Below, piece after piece: positions 1 to 11,649 of a stretch of 64,000 bases of DNA. The stretch is from Buddleja alternifolia (taxonomy: Eukaryota; Streptophyta; Magnoliopsida; Lamiales; Scrophulariaceae): contig CM033399.1 in NCBI GenBank assembly GCA_019426215.1, positions 31,877,022-31,941,021 on the forward strand, given 5' to 3'. Under the pieces are notes generated by a model. That model was not told the origin of the DNA and did not search any database. It worked only from the letters and a program-made list of their open reading frames with translations. Within the stretch, counting starts at the first letter, position 1. Every line of letters begins with the position of its first letter. The position numbers and the translations under genes are program-made.

Positions 1-1143
1 TAAAATTATATACTACCTGTTTTACCCTTAAATTTTATTTCTTTTCTATTTTTTTACTTTTTCTTTCATTCCTTTCTTCTTTTTATTAAATAGAAAAAAG
101 AAAGAAATAGAAACTTAACTTGTAAATTTTTTTATTTAACGATAATTCTAATAATAATATTTTTTAATTAAAAAAATAGTTATAACAAATAATATACTAA
201 GCTTATTTTAAATAAACTTTTAAACATCTGGTTTTTCAGTTATCTTTTTGTAATTCTCGAATTATATTTTTAATATTCAAATAATCTTTTAATAAATTAA
301 TAGTGCTTTATTTTATTTTATATTCTTATTAATAACAAAAAGTTTATACCTTTTTATTGACTATTACAAATAAATAAAAAATAAAAATTTAAATAATAAT
401 TTTTCTTTAATCTGTTTGCTCACAGAGCCATATATGACTATGGAGTAGATGGCGTCATTAGGAAATAAAGAGGTTCTACATATTATTTTGATAACTGAGG
501 TATCTCATATTTGTGTCCATTGTCATATTAGATTTTTCAAATCATAATTTTTTCGCTAGTGAATGTTTAAATTTTTTTTATATTTATTTGGTTTCTTGTT
601 CGCCTTCTTCTACTTAAAACAAAAAAGAGACAAATTGGCTAAATAGAGCGGGAGTTTGAAATTAAAAAGAAATTATTCTTTCAATTTTTAGATTTTCATT
701 TATAAGCAATAATGTAAAACTATAAAGATACCATTTTTAAAAACACTACTAATTTGTTAGAACTTGTTTGGAACATTAAAAATATAATTCAAGAACCACA
801 TAATGATAATTGTGAAACCAAATATTTTAGCTTATTGAAATAAGTTTAATACATTATTTGTTATACCTATTTCTTAACTAAAAATAATTAATCATTCGGA
901 TTATTTGTAAATAAGAATTTTCATGAGCTTAATTCTATTTCTTTCTTTTTCGATCGATTTAATAAGAAAAAGGAAAAAAAATTAAAAGAAAAGTAATAAA
1001 TAGTCAAAAAAAGAAAAATTAAGGGTAAAATAGGTGTCATATAAAAAAATTCATACATATGGGAGGTGGATGCCGAAATTTAATACATAAAGGAGGTCTT
1101 TGCCAAAGTGCAATACCTCAGGGGAGGTGGATGCAAATAACCC
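1..1143. mobile_element. MULE-like TIR element, left end outside the window
   Basis: The T/C-rich first ~100 bases are the inverted complement of about 960-1050: both arms contain the block ACCTRTTTTACCCTTAA followed by a long pyrimidine tract. The right arm continues through TGCCGAAATT and TGCCAAAGTG repeats to AAATAACCC near 1143. The interior is A+T rich and shows no coding region. Long arms with a short non-coding centre suggest a non-autonomous Mutator-like element; its left terminus and one TSD lie outside the window. This is inference from structure only. Confidence 0.55.
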
Positions 1144-1984
1144 TATTTTTAGTTAACAAGACAATTAAAAAAAAAAACTTGAATCGTAAACAACTCTAAT
1201 TTTTCTTACTTCTTTTATCTTTTCTTCTAAATTTATTAAGCTTGGGATTAATAAGCACTTGTCCAAAACCTATAAATAATTATTGATAAGGAAAAATATA
1301 CAAGACATTAATAAATCCACACATGAGAAAAGTCGAACATCACTCTATTACTTAGAATTTATCCACCTTAAGGTATACATACAATGATATTATTAGTGTT
1401 AATAATGATTACTTTATATTATATAGTAAATGTATGTATTCTAAGTTAATCATGTCATATTTACAATTAAACCATCTATTAGCTTTTAAGTTCTCGAGAA
1501 CTAATTGACTAATACTAATTAGCTTTTAATCACGACATTATGAGCTCAATGTGCCCATTATTTGGTGTACCCTCTAATTGACCGTGTAATTCGCTTGATA
1601 TTGACTCTTCTTGTGACCACGGCAGCGACTGAAAGGTTCTCCTTGCCATGTAATTAGTGAAAAATAGACTGAGAAACAAAATTGAACATAAACTCCATCA
1701 CAAATGAATTTTATGATGTACATTATCGTTGTTTACAACTTCCATAAACTTTTTAAAAATGACTTATACATTTTGAAATTATTGTAAGTTTGTTGAAAGT
1801 TAATTTTATTTTTTCTTACACGTAATAGTTGTTATTTTACTTATTTAATAAAACTAAATAAGTTTAAGTATATACATATAACTATTGTTTAAAAAAAATT
1901 GAACGTTAACTCTGCCCCCAAACATTCATTCCTGGATCTGTCCCTGCCCGAGTGGCCTCGGAAGTTAAGGGCTTGATGGCAATA
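1144..1984. other. A+T-rich intergenic DNA, no gene seen
   Basis: No open frame, RNA gene or repeat end could be recognised. It ends at the left target duplication of the LINE. Confidence 0.6.
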
Positions 1985-2041
1985 GGGGCTTCATTAAATT
2001 GTTTTTTTTTTTTTGTGTGATGAAGGGGGCACCCTAACTAT

Positions 2042-2587
2042 TTAGTCCGACAAACCCGGACCTATAGTCATATCTCGTGGCCACTTTAGACCGGCCATAT
2101 CATGTTCATGTAATATCATCAGCGTTTGTTCCAAAGGTTCACCCAGCTCCCTGTTCTGATTAACACCTGATTTGGCTAAAAAATTCGCAATTTTATTAGC
2201 TTCACGAGGTATATGTTGCAACCTCACTTCCCACTCCTTCTTGAGCATGTCTCGAATACTTTGAATAATCGGAAAACATTGATGCGCATACGAGGCTTCG
2301 TCAATACTTTGTAGCGCCTCGAGACAATCAGTCTCAATCATAATCCTCTTGAACTTTTCTCTCCACGCAAATCGGATCCCCTTAAGAATAGCTACTAGCT
2401 CAGCTGCCAACAGACTTCTATCTTCCTCTTTTTCTTGAATGCCTTTAATCCATTTGCCCTGATAGTCTCGTGCAATAATGCCTATCCCTGTAGGGCCTAT
2501 AGTTTCGTTCCTTTTTTGACAAACCGCTGCATCCACATTGATCTTGATAACACCTCGCGCCGGCTTATGCTAGCCGACCAAGTTAGT
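2042..2587 (-). pseudogene. LINE RNase H domain
   Basis: The frame encodes a plant LINE-type RNase H (RVT_3 family): a degenerate start of the fold (GIGIIARDYQGKW), the Glu-containing helix AAELVAILKGI, the Asp strand IETDCLEAL and the last Asp/Asn region REANKIANFLAKSG. It is in the same frame as the upstream RT/zf-RVT block and is separated from it by one in-frame stop at about 2588-2590. It would normally be the C-terminal part of ORF2, removing RNA from the RNA/DNA hybrid. The copy is not functional because of that stop and the frameshift further upstream. Confidence 0.85.
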
Positions 2588-3974
2588 TTATGTTGTCATG
2601 TCCCAATTCCCTTTGGCAATATACTTTGCTGCTTCCACCCTTCGGCGAATCATGTTGATGTCAAGTTGTGGTAATACAATCTCCTCTCGATGGATCGCCT
2701 CATTCCGTGCCTGCCACAATAAATTCACTATTTCAGAAAAAGTAATATCCCATGCATCACACCATACATACCTGTTAATCGCCGAACTCAAATTCCAATC
2801 CACCCAATCTTTTGAATTGAGGGAGAAGAATTTATTGTGATGTCGCCGCTCAATAATGGATTTCCAAACCTCCGCTGCCCATGAACAATCACGAAGTGCA
2901 TGAAGCCCCGTTTCCTCTATATTACCGCATAACTTACATCTCGCATCGGTAGCAATACGGCGATGAAAAAGGAGCGAATTAGTCATCACTCTATCATGCC
3001 GTATTAGCCATAGCAGATACTTCCGTCTATGTGTACCCTTCATGTCCCATATTCTTTGCCATTTTTTACCATCATAATCAACATGGGGCTCTTCACTAAC
3101 ACTGCATGCATAACCACTCTGAACTGAGTAATTTCCGTTAGGCGTGTGGCACCACACTAGTGTATCCTCATGCAGATTGTTTTCTTCAAGGTTTACCATT
3201 CTTAATTCCTCTTTAATGTGGTCAGGCAATAAAATTAATTCTTGCCAATTCCAACCTATATTAGGTTGCCAGTAAGAGCTCACTTTTCTTGTCAACTCAT
3301 GCCCATTCCCATGCATTTCGTGATATTGCTCAAGAGTTCCATTTCCTAACCATTCGTCAGTCCAGAATTTTATGGTGTTACCATTACCCACTTTCCATCT
3401 CATGCCCTTTTTGACTAACGGAATAGCAGCTCGTATACTACGCCAAGTGTGTGACGTAGTTCGCCGAGCTCTCGCTCTTTCCCTAAACACATATTTGTAG
3501 TGCATCACTTGAACCCATAACTTAGTGTCATCCGTCATTAACTGCCACGCAAGTTTACCCAAGAAAGCTAAGTTCATGTCCCGAGTCTTCCTTATCCCTA
3601 AACCTCCTTCCTTCTTGGTCATGCAAATCCGATTCCAAGCTATAAGATGCAATCGACGCTTGTCTTCTGAACCGCCCCATAAAAAGTTTCTATTTGCTCT
3701 ATCAATTTCATCACTTATCCCTAACGGTATACGAGATGTCTGCATATGGTAATAAGGGATCGTTGACGTCACTGATGAGAGTGGTGCGCCCCGCCATTGA
3801 GAGATGCTTACTTTTCCATCCTTTAAGCCGACTTTTTACTTTAACTACCAAGCTAGCATAATCCTTCTTTCGAACACTCGAGTGATGCAGCGGGACCCCT
3901 AAATACTTGCCAAGGTCCTTCGTGACATTAAGATGTACCCGTCTTCCCAAAACCCGAGCCTCCTGTCCTGACAC
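2588..3974 (-). pseudogene. LINE reverse transcriptase C-terminus and zf-RVT domain, frameshifted
   Basis: Read on the minus strand, 3974 to about 3765 encodes the RT thumb region (YLGVPLHHSSVRKKDY, LKGWKSKHLSMAGRTTLI). After a frameshift near 3765 the frame continues from 3772 to 2588 with IPYYHMQTSRIPLGI, the FLWGGSEDKRRLHLIAW block and a zinc-binding-like RVT domain (YLLWLIRHDRVMTNSLLFHRR, CKLCGNIEETGLHALRDC). This order is diagnostic of plant L1-type LINE ORF2. The palm domain with the catalytic Asp residues, the endonuclease and ORF1 are missing because of 5' truncation. One frameshift and one stop make it a relic. Confidence 0.88.
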
Positions 3975-4029
3975 ATTACCTGAGAAACTTTTATTTCGTT
4001 AAGGTGTACCCGTCTTCCCAAAACCCGGG

Positions 4030-4792
4030 TGATATATATAAAATTGGCTCGAGGCTCGTAGCCTCGTATCCTCGTATAGTTATATAGATCACTTATGGCT
4101 GAGGCTCGTAGGCTCGTTGCCTCGTATCTGCTAACGGTCAGCTAAAATTACCACTGTTATACGAGGTTTGGGCATCATAGAAGCATTTATACGAAAGGTC
4201 CTTAATGGCACCATAATTGCATAACACTACAAGATCCACGTGTTTTTAAGTGATCCGGGTCGGGTTGACCCGTGACCCGACCCTACGACCCAAGATCCTA
4301 ACCCTTCATAGCACCACGTGTCATCATCTGTGTGAAACTCCTGTCACTATCAGATCCGTACAACATGAACATCTATAAATACCTCCTCTCAACACATATT
4401 TGGGGGGACAATCTCTAGTCCCAACTCTCTTGAGCTAGCATCGTATCCACTGATACCTTGACAATAGACTCGAAATACGTTCCCAATATACAAATTTGGG
4501 CTACTCAGCCTCGTAGGCATACGACCCAACGACCCTACATATACGACCTACACATACGACCCTACATAAACGACCCTACATATACGATCCTACGATACGA
4601 CCCAAAAGGATACAAACCCATAAATATAACTTAAACTTTTAAACTACGTTATGACTTGATCCTCCAAGGAGGTACGTAGGCAGCTTGGACTAGAATCCGA
4701 GTGCAGTCATAAATTTATCATCACCACCTTCGTGTGCCATACGAAGCAACCCAGACTGAATCAGATCGATCCCCCAAAATCGAGCTAAATCA
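4030..4792 (+). mobile_element. Solo LTR (Ty3-like), 763 bp, TSD CCGGG
   Basis: It starts TGATATATAT and ends AAATCA and is flanked by the 5-bp duplication CCGGG (4025-4029 and 4793-4797). Near the 3' end is the block AACTACGTTATGACTTGATC followed by GGTACGTAGGCAGC, also found in the Tat-type LTRs at 9.7, 31.5 and 54.5 kb and in the LTR at 16.9 kb. TATAAATACCTCC near 4374-4386 is a plausible TATA box. It was inserted into the 5' end of the LINE. Orientation is taken from the position of the shared block. Confidence 0.85.
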
Positions 4793-4811
4793 CCGGGGCT
4801 TCATTAAATTG

Positions 4812-5549
4812 TATGAGAACTTTTATTTCGTTAAGTAGAACTAATCGGGCCGACCATTACGGAAATAGTTTAGACTTTAAAATGGACCTAGCCCAACCTT
4901 TGGCATGTCTCTCAAACATCGTTTCGTGTAAGATATTTTATCAATTATGTTTTTTAGCTCCCTAATAACTTTATGCATTTTTCAATTAAACCATATCTCA
5001 TTTAATCATTATCATATTTTAAGACCTTTTTTAATTAAAATAGGCTGAGATACCCTAATGATCTAACTCGACAAACCCGGATTAAGAATCGTAGATCTAG
5101 TCCAAGCTAAGTAAGACCTGGACGATCTCGTTCCATCATTTCACGAACCACCGGCGGTGCCCCGTCTAATATTGAGCCATTTGATTAAGCTCAAACTGGT
5201 TTTAAATCTGACGACATTGTCCCAAATCCACAAAGCTTCGTTATCTGTTAAAGGTAACTCTAGATAATCATAATATTACGACAGTTTACTAACAATTTTC
5301 TTATCAATCCACTTGTGCAAATGCGAAAGTCAAACAAGTAATCGTATGACAAATAATTTATAATTGTGGTTGTGTGTAGACATATTTATTTATTTTTAAT
5401 AAGTGAACTTTGATTTTAATTACAATTTGCAATAATTTTAGGACTTTGGGGGATAGTTAGCTAGATAGTATTCTAAATTAATTATATATATGTCAATTTC
5501 GTTGGATTGTCAAAATTAAAATGGTACTATCGTTGGCAACACTGAAAGT
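4812..5549. other. A+T-rich intergenic DNA
   Basis: Target-side flank of the LINE. No reading frame of note is visible. A short stretch near 5060-5260 is less A+T rich but gives no recognisable product. Confidence 0.5.
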
Positions 5550-6262
5550 AAGGTCGGTACTGATGTAGATTTCGAGGCAGTTAGTTTAAGAAAATTTCGG
5601 TGGAAATTTTCAAAATATCTTAAATTTCGGCTTTGATCCTAAAAGGTCCTGAAAATTTTAAATGAAATTTTGGATATCTTTAAGACAGTTATGTATCTTT
5701 TTCATTAATAATAATGTATAGATGAAATTTATATAGCGAGTTTTGTTAATTATTGTGATTAAAAACTGTTTCAAAAATATAAAATAAGTTGGAACTTTAT
5801 AGTAAACTAATGACTAAATCTCATAATAACTCCATTAAAGTAAAAGATATACAATTTCGATAAAGTATATAATTCGAAACCATATGAGCGACTTTTAGGA
5901 GGATCAAATAGGTATGGTCCCAAAGAAATAACAAGAATATTTAAAATTAAATTTTATATAATAAAATTAAACATGAAATAGTTAAATAAAATATAGATAA
6001 TTTAATATTTATTCAAATTTCGAGAAATTTTGGGTTTCAATGAAATTTCGGAAAATTTCAGACTTTGATTAAATTTCAGAAGATATTTTGCAAAATGATT
6101 CTAATATTATTTGAAATTTTGGAAAATTTCAAATTTCGATTAAAATTTCGTGTTTCAGTGAATATTCTGCAAAATCGGATCGAGTGGGATTCGTTTCAGG
6201 ACCCTAGGAAATCCGAAATTTTCGATCAAAATTTCGTGTTTCGATGGAAACGTAAGACCATA
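5550..6262. repeat. Dispersed AAATTTCG-rich repeat, copy 1
   Basis: Degenerate words such as AAATTTCGGTGAAATTTC recur throughout. The same organisation, including an ending with AAGACCAT, recurs at about 57440-58225. The ends are only weakly inverted-repetitive. It may be a non-autonomous DNA element; the class is not determined. A short open frame inside is a by-product of the repeat words. Confidence 0.55.
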
Positions 6263-6943
6263 AGTGAAGCCTGAAAGCAATTCATTTTTCATATTCTAAT
6301 CATCTGTGTTTATACACATAAGAAGAACTAATAATCAGGTAATATAAGATTTGAACTGGTACTGAGCACCGTTTGCATCTATGAAAAATTAGAAAAATAA
6401 TTCGACCTCGCATAATCCTCGCGTGCTGAATGGTGATGATGGAGGTGACTGCTAGGAAGTAGGAAGGTTATGAGCTCTGATTGAGGTAACTAATTAAAGC
6501 TGAAAAACTATTTGGATAAGTGCTTTGTCTGATGGCCCTTTCCAATCCCATCACCATCAAAATGACGCAACAATATTTCCCGGTACACACTCAATTGACC
6601 AGGCCCAATCTTCAACATACGAAAATACCTAGAAGAGCACATTGATATTGTATTCTTTTATAGATGAGTCATTAACTTATAATTTAATTAATCAAAGTAA
6701 ACGACAATCGAACCAATATATATGATGGGGGCGAAATTCTGTGTTTGCAATTATCCCTTCCTCTTCTTCAGTAGAGTCGTCACATTAACAAAGGTATGTA
6801 ATTTGCCCGTTAGAACACTTTTATCGACCTCTCTGCTTGGTTTTACATCTTTTGCTTGCATACCAGGTTTCCTCATAAAATATATATGCGCCTTTTAAAG
6901 CATGTGATCAAGAGATACAGCCTAAAGGCACCACATATATAGG

Positions 6944-6980
<37 letters not shown>

Positions 6981-7899
6981 CTATAACGCTGCTAGCTGCT
7001 GCTCCATACTAAATATCAAGTATCATGGAGTAAAATTGATTTCTTTTTTGCAGCAGTTTAATTTCAGTTAAGAGAAGATTGTATTTTTGTGCATCTACAT
7101 CCACTAGAGGTAAGGTATGCTCCATGCAGTTCTTCATGATGCTAAATTTCTTTATTCTTCTTGATCATGTATAGGACACTTAACCATCCCTAACGTTTAG
7201 TCTTTATCAACACACTTCCTTTTCTCCCGAATTAAAGTTACAAAGCGTGGATTTAGGGGGTCCTGAGACACTGCTTCCTCTAGACATCCCAACCCTTCAT
7301 TGTACGTGAATCCATCTGAACTCCATACTTAGTAGGATTGGGAATTTGGGATGTTCAGAAATTTAGATGTCCCATGAGTCAATAAGTATCACTCAAGTTA
7401 TACTGAAATTTGTCGTCAGTTATTATTACCAAAAAAAGTGAATAAAAAGTGCAAAATGACATGCTTGCCTCTCCGGAAAAAAGTCAAAAGAATTCAAACA
7501 ACTCCCACATTTTTTTTAAAGTTTGAAGGCCTTAGGCTATGTGTGTTTTTATTTTGAAAAAACACACTTCCATGTGAAAATCCTGTGGAAAAGTGTTTGG
7601 CATCGCCGTTTTGGTGGGAAATTGATAGAAACTAATTTCGATAACTCGAAATTTCAACAAGAAACCTAAGTTTTCCCCAAGCTTAAAGCTCGATTCTAAT
7701 TTCTTCAAAACGTGAATGAAAACAACATAACCCGTAACTGTATATAAACTAAGAGACTTGTAACTAAAAAAGGAAATAACTAGAGCCCCAAAAAAACTAG
7801 GAAACTTAATTAACAAGGAATCAAATAAAGAATCAAATAAACTCCAAAACCATGACATTATGTGTTTCGAGCTGTTGCTCAACCCGGACTAACCACCTA
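6263..7899. other. A+T-rich intergenic DNA with TA microsatellite
   Basis: A (TA)n tract lies at about 6946-6978. A minus-strand frame at 7532-7882 is hydrophobic and resembles no family I know. Its border (GGCTATGTGTGTTTTTATT near 7532) resembles the TIR of the MITE at 46055, so it may be a degraded copy. No gene is supported. Confidence 0.4.
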
Positions 7900-8268
7900 A
7901 GTGGGTCAGTGATGTCAAAAGTACTGCGTGTAGTGGCGGTGTGGTTGTTGTGGGGTGGTTTGCGGAATTTGGCAGCTGGCGGGCTGTTTGGTTTCTGTTA
8001 GTTGGAGGTTAGGGGTGGTGGTTCACGTAGTAGTATTGACGGGGGCAGATCTGTGTCTACGGTTTGAATATGGGGATTGGTGGCAGACGAAGTTTTGGTT
8101 GGGGCACTCTGAACATTGGCGGTGGCGGTTTGAGTGCGGTGATCGCCGCTAGAACTTCAACAAGACGGTTGTCGAAGGCTCTAGACGGGTGATGAAGGAA
8201 TCCATGCGTGATGCGATTGCTTTGACTGATTCTTCTAACGTCGTCATGCGAGATTCGCCGGGGGTGGA
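7900..8268. other. G-rich stretch of unknown origin
   Basis: Composition changes abruptly from A+T rich to G rich on the plus strand (many GGTGG and GGCGG words). Short frames on both strands carry no recognisable domain. It abuts the left limit of the Tat-type fragment and could be captured or foreign DNA. Confidence 0.3.
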
Positions 8269-9049
8269 TCAAGTGATGTTGGTGTCAAATATCCGACAGG
8301 TCGGACCTAAAAAGTTATGGTAGGGAAAGGTAAGCCCTGAACAAAAATACTCTAAGTAAAGGGTCACGTGCCCCTCGGGAGAATCCAAGATTCGACACCC
8401 CAGCACGGGCAAGAGTAATTCGAAATCCATCACTGTCTCCTCGAATAGAGCTATAAGTTCGGCCTCAGTGATAGTGGAATCACGTGAATCGAAAACAAGG
8501 CCATCCTCGGAGACCGGATCCTCAGTATCTGAGGGATAATAGCTCCCTAGTCCTATGAAAATAAAGGGTTCCATCAATAACTAGTCCTTAACAGATGTTA
8601 TCTAAATAATATAGCGCACACACAAAAAAGTGAACATACCCAGAGGGACTTATTAAAAAACTAATGAAAAGTAAATTCGACCCCTACTTCACATCCCGGG
8701 CTCAAATTAAAACCCGAGACCGGATGGCCTACGCCTCTCGGTCCCGGCCCCGAGGAGAAGAGCCTCGCGGCTATAGCCACGAGACACCAAAGCCCCGCGA
8801 ACGTGCCGCGAGGCAATGCCTCGTGACACGTCCATGAGACTTGACCTCCGCCATATACGATACCCCCTTGACGAGACACCTACAACTCCTAGATGACGCT
8901 CTATTAGGGCGGGGAGGTCATGGGTTGAATCAATCAAAGAAGGGGTAGAAAGGCAAGCAAAAATCTTAAGTTATTATCATAGCCGCACTAAAAAAGGAGC
9001 AATGGAAAATTATGTTATTTTTACCTTGGTCGCCTTGACTTTTGCCCAT
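8269..9049 (-). CDS. Antisense two-exon ORF of the Tat-type element, copy 1
   Basis: Exon 1 is 9025-9049 (ATG plus 22 nt, 8 codons and one base), followed by a GT donor (GTAAAAATAA). The intron is 8553-9024 (472 bp) and ends TTTTCATAG. Exon 2 is 8269-8552 (284 nt). The join is phase 1 and in frame, giving 102 residues. Exon 2 begins with an acidic tract (YYPSDTEDPVSEDG) and contains STITEAELIALFEE, which matches STITDSELGTLFED in the copy at 30122-30896. It lies opposite to pol. Antisense ORFs have been reported in Tat-lineage elements; the function is unknown. The splice sites are inferred from conservation. The C-terminus may have lost the original stop, because it runs past the end of the other copy. 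Confidence 0.6.
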
Positions 9050-9292
9050 GGTTGATGGAAGAAAACTCCTAGAGAGAGAAAATCCTTAGAGGAAAATTCT
9101 AAGTGAATTTGATGATATGAAGGGGAAGTGTGGGTTAAGTGTCAACTAACCTTCCACACTTATACAAAAAATGTGTGAGGGGTCTTTATGACCCACTACC
9201 CAGTAGAAATTGAAGTTAGGTGGCATGGCCTAAGCGGGATTAAGGTTACTCCCAGGTATCCCACCCGGTAAATCCGGGAGTGGTGGGCATTA

Positions 9293-9791
9293 TGATGTGC
9301 ACCAAAAATATCTAAGGGCTTCATGGTAATTATGTGTGTTCTCAAGCCGGGTCTGGTCGCCACCCGCGGGCTAACATCTGTGGCTTTACAAGCCCAAAAA
9401 GGACTGAAAGCCTACCAAAGATAACTGAGTTATGCTATTAGTCCAAGAGACAATAATGCTACTAATCATTAAGCCTGATGGGTTAATTATTGACTTAGGC
9501 CCACGGTCCATAGCCTACTACCAGCTCCCTATAAATACCTTAGAGGAGCTGGGAAAGGCTCATTATCTACTCCCTCAATGAAAATTCACTGGCTATTGAG
9601 AGTAACACTACAAAAGAACTACGAACTGACTTGATCCCACATACCTTGGGTACGTAGGCAGCTCGACACAACCGAGTATAATCTATAACTTAACCAACCC
9701 TTAACCTAGTTTATCGTGCGTCGGATCGATTCCATTACTCCCCGTGGTCAATTACGTGACATCCACTGTCTGACGATTTTTACCATCGTCA
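9293..9791 (+). repeat. 3' LTR of Tat-type element, copy 1
   Basis: It starts TGATGTGCACCAAAAAT and ends TTTTTACCATCGTCA. It has a TATA box (CTATAAATACCTTAG, about 9529-9543) and the shared block GAACTACGAACTGACTTGAT ... GGTACGTAGGCAGCTC. It is about 500 bp and closely similar to 31139-31646. The 5' LTR is absent. Confidence 0.85.
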
Positions 9792-11649
9792 TATTACAAT
9801 AATGAAAGAAAATATTCTTCAATATACTTAGAAATTTTTCTAAATGTTTGACATCAAAATTATGGTTTCGATGGTCTAATGTTTTATGTTATACACTTTA
9901 TACATATAGACTGAAAAAATCACTTACTTCATTATATTTTTCTACTAAGTTGATATAAAGAAATAATTTGCTGATTTTTTTAGTTTACAATACTAAATAG
10001 ATATAGGACGACATACTAATTAAACAACTTATGTATTGTTTAATTATGTATTATCATATATGAATATCTGTAGATGATATGTCAAGAATTATTAGTATGT
10101 CTGAAGACCGTTGATATCAATATTGTATTTGGTGTAAACATTTAAACAAACAAAAAATGAAGTATGAATAAATATAAGTGTATTAAGATCATATTCATAT
10201 TTTTATCCATCTAATAAAGAAGTCACAATTTTCAAGTTAAGGGAAGGCAATTGAGAGTAGAGGGAAGACAGCAATTTGGGAAAAGACAAAGGAAAACAGT
10301 AGTTAGGCAAAACATATCTTTTGTTCATTATTTTACACGTACAAAAATTGTGGAAGTCGAGGGGGTGATCCTACTGCTGTTTCCATAGAAAAAGGTTTTG
10401 AACTGTCGTTAGGTGGTAGAAAATGACAACTAGATAGAGAGCAGATACACTAAGAATGAATATGGTACGATAGAACATATTCTTATAAAACTAATCATGA
10501 AAAATGATACTCTAATATTGTAGTTGGTCAAAAGCTACTATTGTAGCTTATGCTGATGTTAATTTTAGAACTTATAACTATTAAGTGATATTAGTTTCAT
10601 TTTGTAGACCTCTTCAAATCATGGTAGAATGCAAGCATAATTTTGAGGGTTAAAAGTTTCGCTAAACTCTTATCTAACATGTGTATATAATGATGTGATG
10701 CATAATATCTTTTAAAAAGCAATTAGTATTCAATAGAAGAAAAATTGATTCACCTAAGATCAATTTGTTGCACGGTCTTAGACTAAGAAAGATATCATAT
10801 TTCATTCAATGAAAAAAGTAAAGAAAAAAAAAAAGGATCAATAATCTTTTCATAGAGTCCAAAGGCTAAATGAGATATTGATAAGTTATGTCATTAAAGT
10901 ATATTTCATACTTGAACATTTATAAAGTACTAGTAAACAACAAGTGTGTTACACGTCAATCATATGATCTCGTTAAAATAACTCATATACATAGATATTG
11001 TTCAACTTGATAAATCTAAAACTTAAACAATAATTTAATTAATGAATTATATTAAATATTGATTAATAAACTATATTATTTAAAAAATCAAATATTGATT
11101 GATATGAAAGGTTGAATAAATATTAGAAGAAGCTAAGTTAACTTATTTATTCTCCATAGTTGGATCATTGATGATCAACCGTTAAATAAGAAAATGATTC
11201 AAAAAATACTAAAATATCGAAAAAATTCAGAAAAATCAGGGAAAAATATAAAGCTTGTGAAATTCAGAAAAACATTATATGTTGTAATTTAATTATATTA
11301 TGGATGCAATAGAATATAGTTGATGCAATATCAAAATTAATGAGTAGAATTGATAAAATGAAATTTACCATTCAACAAATTAAATAAGGAGGATAGTTGG
11401 ATAAATAAAAATAAAGTTCGAGTCTTAAACTGCAACAGTGTTATGTTTTAACTCAGTGCAGAATTAGTGGTATACCTTTTATCGCTTTAGGATTTTTTGT
11501 TAAACATTTCATCATTTTAGGATAATTAGAAGATGTTGTATCTTTGCAACAAAAACGATGCATGAGGAGTTCTCTTCCAATGCTTTAAATGTGATTTCAT
11601 TATAGACTCCTACTGTAACTATACACTTCATTGTTGTAGATACTCAAAA
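9792..11649. other. A+T-rich intergenic DNA
   Basis: No frame longer than a few tens of codons, no RNA gene and no clear element ends are visible on either strand. Confidence 0.5.

Larger units (their letters stand above)
1985..4811 (-). mobile_element. 5'-truncated LINE retrotransposon with 17-bp TSD and nested solo LTR
   Basis: The sequence GGGGCTTCATTAAATTG occurs at 1985-2001 and again at 4795-4811. The left copy is followed at once by a T run (2002-2014), the complement of a LINE poly(A) tail, so the element is on the minus strand and its 3' end is at the left. Coding remnants of reverse transcriptase, a zf-RVT-like domain and RNase H lie inside. The 5' end is truncated in the RT and is complex: 3981-4002 copies the target DNA just beyond the right TSD (4814-4836), followed by a second copy of LINE sequence (about 3996-4029 repeats 3926-3957). 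A solo LTR (4030-4792) was inserted later. Confidence 0.85.
8269..9791 (+). mobile_element. Tat-type Ty3 LTR retrotransposon, 3' portion only
   Basis: This matches the 3' non-coding part plus 3' LTR of the element at 24280-31646, with the same order: antisense two-exon gene, purine-rich PPT (GGGAGTGGTGGGC just before 9293), LTR. No pol sequence is present on the left, so the copy is 5'-truncated. The left limit is approximate; similarity to the other copy fades at about 8290. Confidence 0.75.

Noticed and set aside
7532..7882. 116-codon minus-strand frame
   Set aside because: Hydrophobic low-complexity product, no domain, no splice or UTR context; next to MITE-like ends.
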